From: Thermoanaerobacterium sp. RBIITD
GTDB taxonomy: Bacteria; Bacillota; Thermoanaerobacteria; Thermoanaerobacterales; Thermoanaerobacteraceae
Length of the DNA: 64,000 nt
Assembly (NCBI RefSeq): GCF_900205865.1
Contig: NZ_LT906662.1
Span: 2,493,411 to 2,557,410 of the forward strand
Direction of reading: 5' to 3'
In this document: piece by piece, positions 53,981 to 62,262 of the stretch
How positions within the stretch are numbered: position 1 is the stretch's first letter
Layout of the letters: each line of letters begins with the position of its first letter
Notes under the pieces: model-generated
Seen by the model: only the letters and a program-made list of their open reading frames with translations
What the model was told of the DNA's origin: nothing
Databases searched by the model: none
Position numbers and translations under genes: made by a program

Positions 53981-55397
53981 AGACATTTCTTATGTTTAGA
54001 AACCGTGATTTTGATTTAAAACAAGATTTACCATGGAATGAGCAAATATTGATACAGGATTTGGAATTAAAGACGCTTTTTGATACAATGGCACAAGGTG
54101 ACGAATTTTTGTTTAATGTTGCTAAAGAAGCTATTTTATCTAGCTTAAATGATATTGATGAAATACTTTACCGCCAGTATATTCTCAAGGATTGCCTTAA
54201 GAATCCTTCCGTTGTCAGAAATATTTATAATATTACAGTAGAAACGATCGAAAACGAGAGGAGAAATTTTTGGAGCATTTTTAGCAATTATTCAGGATCC
54301 ATATTGCATAGTTCAATTGAAATGATGCAGATGTATTTGGATATGCTAAAAAAATTAAGGAATGTTGCAGATGAGAATGCTCATAATTTTGAAACAGAAG
54401 GGTTTAAATCACTATTTTCAATGCTTAAAAAAGAATTGAATGATGAATATATATTGAAAGTGTAAAAGATCATTTAAAAGAGCTGAAATTTGATAATGGT
54501 GTACTAATAAGTGCAGAACTAGGAAAGGGCAATAAGGGAATTCATTATATTCTTCGTAAGTCAAAGGAGATTAAACAAGGCTTAATTGAGAGGATTTTTT
54601 CAAAAAAGCCACCCGCATTTACTTTTTACATCAGTGATCGGGATGAAAGCGGCATGAAAGCATTGTCAGAATTAAAAGATAAAGGGATAAATCTTGTAGC
54701 AAATGCGTTAGCACAATCTGCTGATCATATTAACGGCTTTTTTAATATGTTAAGGGCAGAATTGGCCTTTTATATTGGTTGTATCAAATTATATGAACAA
54801 CTCATTCAAAAAGGAGAACCAGTATGCTTTCCAGTACCTGTATCTCCTGATGAACGCAAGCTTTCTTTTAAGGGCTTATATGATGTTTGCTTAGCAATAA
54901 CTATGAAGCAGAAAATTGTAGCAAATGATTTGAATGCTAATGATAAGGATCTTTTTATTATAACTGGTGCTAATCAAGGCGGAAAAACCACTTTTTTAAG
55001 AAGTATTGGCTTAGCACAATTGATGATGCAATGTGGCATGTTTGTGCCAGCTGAAACATTCTGTTCAAATATCTGCAATGGTCTTTTTACTCATTATAAA
55101 CGGGAAGAAGATATTACAATGAAAAGCGGGAAACTTGATGAAGAACTTAGGAGAATGAGCGATATTGTAGATAATATAACATCAAATTCTACGATACTCT
55201 TTAATGAATCATTTGCGGCGACAAATGAAAGGGAGGGTTCGGAGATTTTTAGGCAAATAATAAGTGTATTATTAGAAAAACGAATAAAAATCATCTTTGT
55301 TACGCATTTATATGAACTCTCACATAGCTTATATGATAAAAAAATGGATAATGCAATTTTTTTAAGAGCAGAAAGGCAGAACACAATTTCGTATTGA
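53977..55397 (+). pseudogene. MutS-family ATPase protein B, copy 1, frameshifted and 3'-truncated
   Basis: Overlaps protein A by 4 bp (ATGA). Collinear with the intact copy at 57196: reading frame lost near 54460 by an extra TA in tatatattg, then regained as HLKELKFDNGVLISAELGK and continuing through ITGANQGGKTTFLRSIG and LFNESFAATNEREGSE. The end (AERQNTISY) lacks the last 30 residues of copy 2. Non-functional duplicate. Confidence 0.85.
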
Positions 55398-55502
55398 CAT
55401 TAGCAACTAATTGATTTAGTATAATATACAACATTGTATCAAGATTAATAAAAGGTTATTAGCTTGCATAAAAATGCTCTTCCATATTAATGGATAAAAT
55501 GA

Positions 55503-55607
55503 TATAATATATTTGACAATAAAAAAGAGGATGAAGCTCCCTCATTTAAACTGCTGAAAAGCTGATGGCTTCTACTAGTAGAGTAGATAGCTGTCGGCTT
55601 TTTAATT
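55503..55607 (+). ncRNA. Fluoride (crcB) riboswitch before MutS-like pair 2
   Basis: TATAAT at 55503 is followed by GAGGATGAAGCTCCCTC (55527-55543) and GCTGATGGCTTCTAC (55561-55575) in the crcB arrangement, with a terminator stem ending GTCGGCTTTTTAATTTTT. The aptamer matches the first copy in all core positions. Confidence 0.85.
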
Positions 55608-55663
55608 TTTAGATGAAATATCCTTTTAAGTATCGTTCTAATTATTTTAGGAGGTGCGATGAA

Positions 55664-57199
55664 ATGACGTTTCAAAGTATCCTGTTTTTAAATACCAATG
55701 ATTTGTTAAATAAAGAGGTACCTAGTGAACCAGATTTTTTTCAGGATTTGAATATTGATCAAATAGTAGATGCTATAACATTTGGCAGGAGCGAATATAA
55801 CCTCAAACCATTTTTCTACAAAACGCCTAATGACATTGATACTATAAAATATCGTCAGGAAATAATGAGGGATCTTGAAGATAATAAACTTTTTGAGTGC
55901 ATAAAATCTTTTTCTGAGAAATTTCAACATATGCGTGAAAATCTGATGCAGGCAGATAAACTTTACTACAAGTATCAAAAAGAAAGATGGTTTTTAGATG
56001 CAGTTGATATTTATTGTGATGCTGTAGCTTCTCTAGCTAACGATTTAACGCTTATGGATTTAAAGTCTACTGGTTTTATTGCATTTCGAGAATATATCTT
56101 GAAATATGTTAAAAGCGATTCTTTTGTATCTTTGAATGAAGCAACAAAAAAGCTTAAAGACGATTTGTCATCTATAAAGTACAGTATACTTATAAGGGGA
56201 AACGGCATAAAAGTAAGCAAATACGAATCAGAGATAAATTACAGCGACATTGTGGAAGAAACTTTTAAGAAGTTTAAAGAAGGAGAAGCGAAAGATTACA
56301 GAAAGAAGTTTTCAGAGTATGCAGATATGAACCATGTGGAGGCAAACATTTTAGATTTGGTAGCTCAATTATACAAAGAAATATTTGCAGAGCTTGATGA
56401 TTACTGCCTTAAAAATAGCGATTACATTGATGATAAGATAGGCGCATTTGAACGAGAGGTACAGTTTTATATGTCGTATTTGGAGTTTATTTCAAGGTTC
56501 AAAGAGATAGGATTGGATTTCTGCTATCCACTTGTTGTCAGCGAATCTAAAGAAGTTTTTGATTATGGATGTTTTGACTTGGCTTTGGCCAATAAACTTA
56601 TTGCCAATAAATCGACAGTTGTCACAAACGATTTTTACCTAAGTGGCAAAGAGAGAATTTTCGTTGTATCTGGACCTAATCAAGGTGGGAAAACGACATT
56701 TGCTAGGACATTTGGGCAAGTTCATTATTTAGCAAGTATTGGGTGCCCTGTTCCAGGTTATAAAGCGCAGCTATTTTTATATGACAATATTTTTACACAC
56801 TTTGAAAGAGAGGAAGACGTAAATGACCTTCATAGCAAATTAGAAGATGAATTGATTAGAATTTACGATATCCTTTTAAAAGCTACATCAAATAGCATTG
56901 TTATATTGAATGAAATATTTACTTCTACTACATTAGAAGATGCGATCTTTCTCAGCAAAAAAATAATGGATAAGATAATAAAATTAGATTTGCTTTGTGT
57001 TTGGGTTACATTTATAGATGAATTATCCACTTATAGCGAAAAGACTGTAAGCGTAGTTAGTACAGTGGTACCAGACAATCCTGTACTTAGAACTTATAAG
57101 GTTGTAAGAAAACCGGCTGATGGATTATCTTATGCTATTACAATTGCGGAAAAATACAGACTTACGTACGACTATATAAAGGAGCGTGTAAAGCAATGA
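55664..57199 (+). CDS. MutS-family ATPase protein A, copy 2 (fluoride-switch controlled)
   Basis: 511 aa from ATG 55664 (MTFQSILFLN), after GGAGGTGCG; an in-frame ATG 51 bp upstream lacks an RBS. Residues 1-330 are a helical clamp/lever-like region, and 330-511 a MutS domain V: VSGPNQGGKTTFART (P-loop), LNEIFTSTTLEDA (Walker B) and the H-like VWVTFID. No F-x-E mismatch domain. Together with protein B, which starts inside its stop codon, it probably forms a heterodimer, since each has one ATPase domain and they are always paired. Fluoride-responsive MutS genes are known in Clostridia, but their job is not established. Confidence 0.85.
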   Translation: MTFQSILFLNTNDLLNKEVPSEPDFFQDLNIDQIVDAITFGRSEYNLKPFFYKTPNDIDTIKYRQEIMRDLEDNKLFECIKSFSEKFQHMRENLMQADKLYYKYQKERWFLDAVDIYCDAVASLANDLTLMDLKSTGFIAFREYILKYVKSDSFVSLNEATKKLKDDLSSIKYSILIRGNGIKVSKYESEINYSDIVEETFKKFKEGEAKDYRKKFSEYADMNHVEANILDLVAQLYKEIFAELDDYCLKNSDYIDDKIGAFEREVQFYMSYLEFISRFKEIGLDFCYPLVVSESKEVFDYGCFDLALANKLIANKSTVVTNDFYLSGKERIFVVSGPNQGGKTTFARTFGQVHYLASIGCPVPGYKAQLFLYDNIFTHFEREEDVNDLHSKLEDELIRIYDILLKATSNSIVILNEIFTSTTLEDAIFLSKKIMDKIIKLDLLCVWVTFIDELSTYSEKTVSVVSTVVPDNPVLRTYKVVRKPADGLSYAITIAEKYRLTYDYIKERVKQ

Positions 57200-58689
57200 A
57201 GACATTTCTATTATACAAAAATCGCGATTTTGATATGAAGCAGGAATTGCCTTGGAATGAACAGATGCTGATACAGGATTTAGGTTTGAATGTGGTTTTT
57301 GATGCTATGGCACAAGGTGATGAGTTTTTGTACGATGTAGCTTATAGAGTCATTCTAACAAGTCTAAATGATATTGATGAAATCCTTTATCGTCAAGATA
57401 TTCTCAGAGATTGTCTTAAGAATCCTTATGTCGTCAGAACCATTTATGGCATTGCAGTTGAAACAATAGAAAATGAAAAGAAAAATTTTTGGAGCATTTT
57501 TAGTAGCTACCCGTCATCAATTTTGCATAGCTCCATTGAACTAATGCACATGTATATTGATATGCTTAAAAAATTAAGAAACGTTGCGGAAGAAAATATT
57601 CATAATTTTGATTCTGATGGTTTTAAGTCGCTATTTTCAATGCTTCAAAAAGAATTGGATGATGGATATATTGAAACTGTGAAAAATCATTTGAAAGAGC
57701 TGAAATTTGATAATGGCGTACTAATAAGTGCAGAACTGGGAAAGGGAAATAAAGGAATTCACTATATTCTTCGTAAGTCAAAGGAGACTAAACAAGGCTT
57801 AATTGAGAGGATTTTTTCAAAAAAGACACCCGCATTTACTTTTTACATCAGTGATCGAGACGAAAGCGGTATGAAAGCATTATCAGAATTAAAAGATAGA
57901 GGCATAAACCTTGTAGCGAATGCTTTAGCGCAGTCTGCAGATCACATTAACGGCTTTTTTAAGATGCTTAGGACGGAATTAGCATTTTATATCGGTTGCA
58001 TTAATTTATATGAGCAACTTACGAAGATAGGTGAGACTATATGTTTTCCCGTGCCTTTATCTGCGGATGAACGGAAACACTCTTTTGTTGGTCTATATGA
58101 TATTAGTCTGTCTCTGACAATGAAACAGAAAGTAGTGGCAAATGATTTGAATGCGGACAAAAAAGACCTTTTTGTCATAACAGGAGCTAACCAAGGGGGA
58201 AAAACGACATTTTTAAGAAGCATTGGGCTGGCGCAGTTAATGATGCAGTGCGGGATGTTTGTGGCGGCAGAGAAATTTTCATCAAATATATGTATTGGCT
58301 TATTTACACACTTTAAAAGAGAAGAAGATGAAGAAATGAACAGCGGTAAATTAGACGAAGAATTAAGCAGGATGAGTGATATTGTTGATAATATAAAGCA
58401 AGACTCAATGATACTTTTTAATGAATCATTTGCAGCTACAAATGAAAGAGAGGGCTCAGAGATTTCAAGACAGATAATAAGCGCATTGCTGGAAGTCCGA
58501 GTAAAAATATTTTTTGTAACTCATCTTTATGAATTATCTCGCAGCTTGTATGATAAAAAAATGGACAATGCGATTTTTTTAAGAGCCGAAAGAAAGCCTA
58601 ATGGTGAAAGATCTTTTAAATTAGTTGAGGGTGAACCGCTTAAGACAAGCTATGGCGAAGATTTATACAAGAGAATATTCAGAGAATAA
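57196..58689 (+). CDS. MutS-family ATPase protein B, copy 2
   Basis: 497 aa; ATG overlaps the TGA of protein A by 4 bp. N-terminal half helical. A MutS domain V from about 300: ITGANQGGKTTFLRSIGLAQ (P-loop), FNESFAATNEREGSEI (Walker B/D region) and VTHLYELSRSLYD. The C-terminal tail (FKLVEGEPLKTSYGEDLYKR) is the typical MutS2/MutS end. The N-terminus is related to that of protein A (both begin with a helix bundle of the same length), so the pair arose by duplication. Likely partner of A in an ATPase clamp. Confidence 0.85.
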   Translation: MKTFLLYKNRDFDMKQELPWNEQMLIQDLGLNVVFDAMAQGDEFLYDVAYRVILTSLNDIDEILYRQDILRDCLKNPYVVRTIYGIAVETIENEKKNFWSIFSSYPSSILHSSIELMHMYIDMLKKLRNVAEENIHNFDSDGFKSLFSMLQKELDDGYIETVKNHLKELKFDNGVLISAELGKGNKGIHYILRKSKETKQGLIERIFSKKTPAFTFYISDRDESGMKALSELKDRGINLVANALAQSADHINGFFKMLRTELAFYIGCINLYEQLTKIGETICFPVPLSADERKHSFVGLYDISLSLTMKQKVVANDLNADKKDLFVITGANQGGKTTFLRSIGLAQLMMQCGMFVAAEKFSSNICIGLFTHFKREEDEEMNSGKLDEELSRMSDIVDNIKQDSMILFNESFAATNEREGSEISRQIISALLEVRVKIFFVTHLYELSRSLYDKKMDNAIFLRAERKPNGERSFKLVEGEPLKTSYGEDLYKRIFRE

Positions 58690-58724
58690 TAGTATTGTTT
58701 TTAGAATAGGAAGGTGTGGCCGTG

Positions 58725-59057
58725 ATGAAAAAAGTATCATTTGAAATAAGTGACGAACAAATCGAAGAAATAAAAGAATTAAAAGAGGATTTGGAAAGGG
58801 ACGGTTTCAGCAGTGATGACTGCTATAGAGCTATTTTTGAGATGGGAATAAAGGCATATTGGATGGAGCGGAAAAATCCTGATGATAAAGATATAAGAAA
58901 GCAGCTTATAATGTTGGCATCAAAGTATTCTGCGATGAGATTTAAATATTTCCAGCTAGTAAGAGATAATCAAACACTGGATATAAAATTGAAAGGGTAT
59001 GAAGCAGAAAACAATTATTTAAGAGGTCTTTCTGGCATAAGGACTGATGAAGAATGA
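58725..59057 (+). CDS. Hypothetical protein with ribbon-helix-helix-like start
   Basis: 110 aa from ATG 58725, after AGGAAGGTG. The first 60 residues (VSFEISDEQIEEIKELKEDL; FSSDDCYRAIFEMGIKAYWM) have a strand-helix-helix pattern as in MetJ/Arc DNA-binding proteins; the rest is a charged coiled coil. 36 bp after the MutS-like pair and overlapping the next gene, so probably the same operon. No firm assignment. Confidence 0.55.
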   Translation: MKKVSFEISDEQIEEIKELKEDLERDGFSSDDCYRAIFEMGIKAYWMERKNPDDKDIRKQLIMLASKYSAMRFKYFQLVRDNQTLDIKLKGYEAENNYLRGLSGIRTDEE

Positions 59058-59449
59058 GGTATATATGTCCTAACTGCTTTAAAATAGCAGACATTGGCGA
59101 TGAAAAGTGTCAAAAATGCGGGTATGATTTTAAAAATATTGTGAATGATGATTATAGTCGAAAACTTATAACGGCTTTAAATCATCCTGATTATAATGTT
59201 CAGTATATGGCAGCGAAAATTATTGGGGAACTTAAGATTAAAGAAGCAAAAAGTGCTTTAATAGAATTTCTTAAGAAGGATAAAAAAAATAGGGATCCAT
59301 ATATTGAACAAGCCATTGTAGCGGCATTAGGCGAAATAGGCGATAAAACTGCATACGACTATATTTACAACAATATAGATAATTTTTCAATTTTAACAAA
59401 GAACATCGCTTTAATTGCTTTAGAAAATATTAAATCAAGATTTAATTAA
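59054..59449 (+). CDS. Zinc-ribbon plus HEAT-repeat protein
   Basis: 131 aa; overlaps the previous gene by 4 bp (ATGA). Two CxxC pairs (CPNC at 5/8 and CQKC at 19/22) form a zinc ribbon; residues 38-128 make about three HEAT-like helical pairs (NVQYMAAKIIGELKIKEAKS; QAIVAALGEIGDKTAYDYI). Such proteins are scaffolds or adaptors. Its role in the MutS-like operon is unknown. Confidence 0.68.
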   Translation: MRYICPNCFKIADIGDEKCQKCGYDFKNIVNDDYSRKLITALNHPDYNVQYMAAKIIGELKIKEAKSALIEFLKKDKKNRDPYIEQAIVAALGEIGDKTAYDYIYNNIDNFSILTKNIALIALENIKSRFN

Positions 59450-59461
59450 GGAGGTAATAAA

Positions 59462-60649
59462 ATGGACAACAAAGAAAGACCAAATAAGAATACAGTCAAT
59501 AATATTAAAACATTGGGATGGGTTGCCTTTTTTGGCGGCTTGAGTCAAGACATGATACAGCCTATTTTGCCAACATTTTATACTCAGATATTGGGTTTAA
59601 GTAAAGAAACCGTAGGGTTAATTGAGGGAAGTGTAACAACAATTGTCAGTATTATGAGGATAGTTTCTGGCATAATATCTGACAAACTTGGAAAGAGAAA
59701 ATCAATCGTCTTTATAGGATATCTATTTTCTGCAATAGGAAGAATTTTTCTATCATTGACTAATGGTGCGGCAATGACGTTTGGATTGCGCTTTACTGAT
59801 GGCATTGGTAAAGGTTTAAAGGATGCGCCAAGAGATGCACTTGTTGCAAAGTCATCTGAAATGAAAAATATGGGCTATTCATTTGGATTTCAAAGAATGC
59901 TTGATACGTTAGGCTCATTTATAGGACCACTTATCACAACAGGGTTAATGGTTTTGCTAGCTAAATATATAGATGAAACGAAATACAGGATAATATTTTT
60001 AGTTGCAGGGCTTGTTGGCTTTATCACAATATTGCTTATTGGATTATTTATAGTTGAAAGAAAAGGGGAGAATATCAGTACACCATTTAAATTTGATTTT
60101 ACTATATTCAAAGGAAAATTTTTGTTGTTTTTTATAGTTATGCTCATATTTACACTTGGAAATAGCAGTGATGCATTTTTAATATTAAGAGCTCGTAGTG
60201 TAGGTGTAAGCTCAGCCATGATACCTATTATTATTGCTATGTTTAATCTTTTTTATGCTTTATTGTCTATACCGAGCGGAATGCTGTCTGACAAGATTGG
60301 GAGAGTTAATGTAATCAAAATCGGATGGTTAATTTATGCAGTTACGTACATTGGATTTGCATTAGCCAGGGTGCCTTGGCATATATGGGTTTTATATGCA
60401 ATTTACGGTGTTTATTATTCTACGACGGAAGGTGTAGCAAAGTCTCTTGTTGCACACCTTGTAGATGAAAATAGTAGAGGAACGGCTTTTGGATTATATA
60501 ATGCCTCTATTGGTATTCTTGCACTGCCTGCCAGTTTTATTGCTGGATATTTGTGGGATAAAGTCACACCCTCTGCACCATTCTATTTTGGTGCAATATG
60601 CTCATTTTTAGCCGTAATTCTTATAACAATGTTTAAAATAGAAAAATAA
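59462..60649 (+). CDS. MFS transporter (12 helices)
   Basis: 395 aa with twelve hydrophobic segments. The MFS signature between helices 2 and 3 is visible as GIISDKLGKRKSIVFIGY, and its half-repeat as GMLSDKIGRVNVIKIGW. FTDGIGKGLKDAPRDALVA is characteristic of a subgroup of efflux-type MFS proteins. RBS AAGGAGG. 12 bp behind the HEAT protein, so the whole run from riboswitch 2 may be one transcript. Possible efflux of fluoride-linked or toxic compounds is inference; known fluoride exporters are Fluc and CLC-F, not MFS. Confidence 0.85.
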   Translation: MDNKERPNKNTVNNIKTLGWVAFFGGLSQDMIQPILPTFYTQILGLSKETVGLIEGSVTTIVSIMRIVSGIISDKLGKRKSIVFIGYLFSAIGRIFLSLTNGAAMTFGLRFTDGIGKGLKDAPRDALVAKSSEMKNMGYSFGFQRMLDTLGSFIGPLITTGLMVLLAKYIDETKYRIIFLVAGLVGFITILLIGLFIVERKGENISTPFKFDFTIFKGKFLLFFIVMLIFTLGNSSDAFLILRARSVGVSSAMIPIIIAMFNLFYALLSIPSGMLSDKIGRVNVIKIGWLIYAVTYIGFALARVPWHIWVLYAIYGVYYSTTEGVAKSLVAHLVDENSRGTAFGLYNASIGILALPASFIAGYLWDKVTPSAPFYFGAICSFLAVILITMFKIEK

Positions 60650-60900
60650 ATTTTTTAATTTATTTTAAAAGTGCATATAAATTTTTAATAAATTACTTAT
60701 ATTTATGAATCGTAATATCGACTTAATTATATTAAGTTTATATTGCCAAGAATAATGGCTGATAGAACTTTAATGAATAATATTGAAATATAAGGTAAAT
60801 GGAAAATTAGTTAAGACCATAATGGTAAATCATACTTCAGTACCTAAATATGATAAATTCAACTTTAGGGAAAATACAGGAACAATAGAATATTTATAAT
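60650..60900. other. Gap with a possible gene relic
   Basis: A short open stretch near 60794-60898 reads KVNGKLVKTIMVNHTSVPKY but has no start, RBS or continuation. No supported gene. Confidence 0.35.
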
Positions 60901-60930
60901 AAAAAAGCATTGGTTACCCAATGCTTTTTT
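60901..60930 (-). terminator. Terminator of the DUF1540 gene (bidirectional)
   Basis: AAAAAAGCATTGG/CCAATGCTTTTTT with a 4-nt loop; also available to + strand transcripts. Confidence 0.88.
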
Positions 60931-60932
60931 AT

Positions 60933-61085
60933 TTATCTTGTTCTGAATGTTGTACATTCAGTTTCTGCACTTGTCTTTGCTGTTGGTGTTTTAGGATTTA
61001 CTTCTATTGATTGTGCATGGCATTTCATATCTTTCCAGTATGTGCAAGTATTAACTCCGCATTTAACTACGCTTTCCGCGTTCAT
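60933..61085 (-). CDS. DUF1540 small cysteine-rich protein (50 aa)
   Basis: Minus strand ATG 61085 after GGAGGTG. Reads SVVKCGVNTCTYWKDMKCHA then ECTTFRTR: four cysteines in the DUF1540 spacing V-x-C-x5-C-x-Y/W...C-x-A...C-x-T-F. These short metal-binding proteins are widespread in Clostridia and often sporulation- or metal-linked. It has its own terminator and lies divergent from the copper-type operon. Confidence 0.83.
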   Translation of the reverse strand: MNAESVVKCGVNTCTYWKDMKCHAQSIEVNPKTPTAKTSAETECTTFRTR

Positions 61086-61176
61086 AAAAAACACCTCCAA
61101 AAATCAATTCAAAATTATTATTTACAATTTAATTAATGCTATACATATTTTATTGGGATATTTACAAAAAATAATA

Positions 61177-61232
61177 TTGACATAATTATATCGGAATAAT
61201 ATAATAACAATAGAGATACCTATAGGGGGTAT
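61177..61232 (+). promoter_or_regulatory. Promoter and CsoR-type operator of the thioredoxin-like/copA operon
   Basis: Perfect TTGACA (61177), 17-bp spacer, TATAAT (61200-61205). The dyad ATACCTATAGGGGGTAT (61216-61232) sits at the start site, closely resembling copper CsoR operators. Confidence 0.78.
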
Positions 61233-61286
61233 TACTAATACAAAAATTAGTCCAGTAATACAGCTAAAAATTTAAGAGGTGAAGAT

Positions 61287-61616
61287 ATGCAAGTAAGTTT
61301 TTTATATTTCGAAGGATGTCCTAATTCAGAACCTGCATTAAAGCTATTAAAGGAAGTTTTATTAGAGAAAGGTTTTAAAGAAGATATTGATATTATAAAA
61401 ATAAATTCTGAAGAAGATGCAAATAGATACAATTTTTTAGGTTCACCATCAATTCATGTAAATGGTACAGATATAGAAAAAGAGAGAAAAAATGACGAGC
61501 CTCTTTATGGTTGCAGGGTATATAAAACCAAAAATGGATATTCAGGTATACCTTCTAAGAAAATGATATTAAATGCTATAAATGAAGCATTAATATATAA
61601 AAATCAATTAATTTAA
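61287..61616 (+). CDS. Thioredoxin-fold small protein (DUF2703/alkylmercury-resistance-like)
   Basis: 109 aa; ATG after AAGAGGTG. Begins with a beta strand and FEGCPNSEPALKLLKEV, a thioredoxin-fold first helix with one cysteine in place of CxxC, then FLGSPSIHVNG, the cis-proline strand. A third cysteine lies in YGCRVY. Similar proteins are found in mercury and copper clusters. It is 15 bp before copA and under the CsoR-type dyad, so a metal-binding or reductase-like role is likely. Confidence 0.72.
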   Translation: MQVSFLYFEGCPNSEPALKLLKEVLLEKGFKEDIDIIKINSEEDANRYNFLGSPSIHVNGTDIEKERKNDEPLYGCRVYKTKNGYSGIPSKKMILNAINEALIYKNQLI

Positions 61617-61631
61617 TAGGAGATGAGCTAT

Positions 61632-62262
61632 ATGTCAGTAAAAGCAACTTTAAAGATATCTGGGATGTCCTGCGCATCATGTGCAGCTAAGATAGAAAAG
61701 GGCCTTAAGAATATGGATGGCATTAGTGAAGCAAATGTCAATTTAGCCATTGAAAAAGTGACGGTAACATATGACCCTGAAAAAGTTAATACAGATGATA
61801 TGACCAAAAAAATCGAGGATTTAGGATATGGAGTAATTAAAGAAAAAGTCGAACTAATACTTATAGGGATGTCATGTGCATCATGTGCAGCTAAGATAGA
61901 AAAAGCATTAAACAATTTACCCGGTATAAATAGAGCGACAGTTAATTTTGCAACTGAAACTGCAACTGTTGAATATGATTCAAGCAAAGTAGATGCCGCT
62001 ACTATGATAAAAGCTATTAGAAATATCGGTTATAATGCAAAAGAAAAGACAGAGATTGGAATAGATACAGAAAAAGAGGAAAGAGAAAAAACGATAAAAA
62101 CATTAAAAAAGTTAGTTATTATTTCAACTATATTAACAATACCATTACTTATATCAATGTTCGGGAGGATATTTAATTTTTCTGCAGGTATATTAGATAA
62201 TCCATGGGCTCAAATAGTAATATCTTTTCCAGTGCAATTTATTATTGGATTTAGTAGTGATA
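61632..62262 (+). pseudogene. copA: Copper-transporting P-type ATPase, N-terminal part, interrupted by a group II intron
   Basis: About 210 residues from ATG 61632 (9 nt after AGGAG; ATG 61623 abuts the RBS). Two heavy-metal domains each carry GMSCASCAAKIEK (near 10 and 80), then the first membrane helices (LVIISTILTIPLLISMF and PWAQIVISFPVQFIIGF). Homology stops at FIIGF, where a normal CopA continues with F-Y; the next bases belong to an antisense intron, giving a stop at 62265-62267. Phosphorylation (DKTGT) and CPC motifs are absent from the window. Confidence 0.87.

Noticed and set aside
52444-58689. Housekeeping MutS or MutS2 mismatch/recombination protein
   Set aside because: Both proteins lack the N-terminal mismatch domain and the MutS2 Smr endonuclease end; they occur as coupled A/B pairs under crcB RNA.
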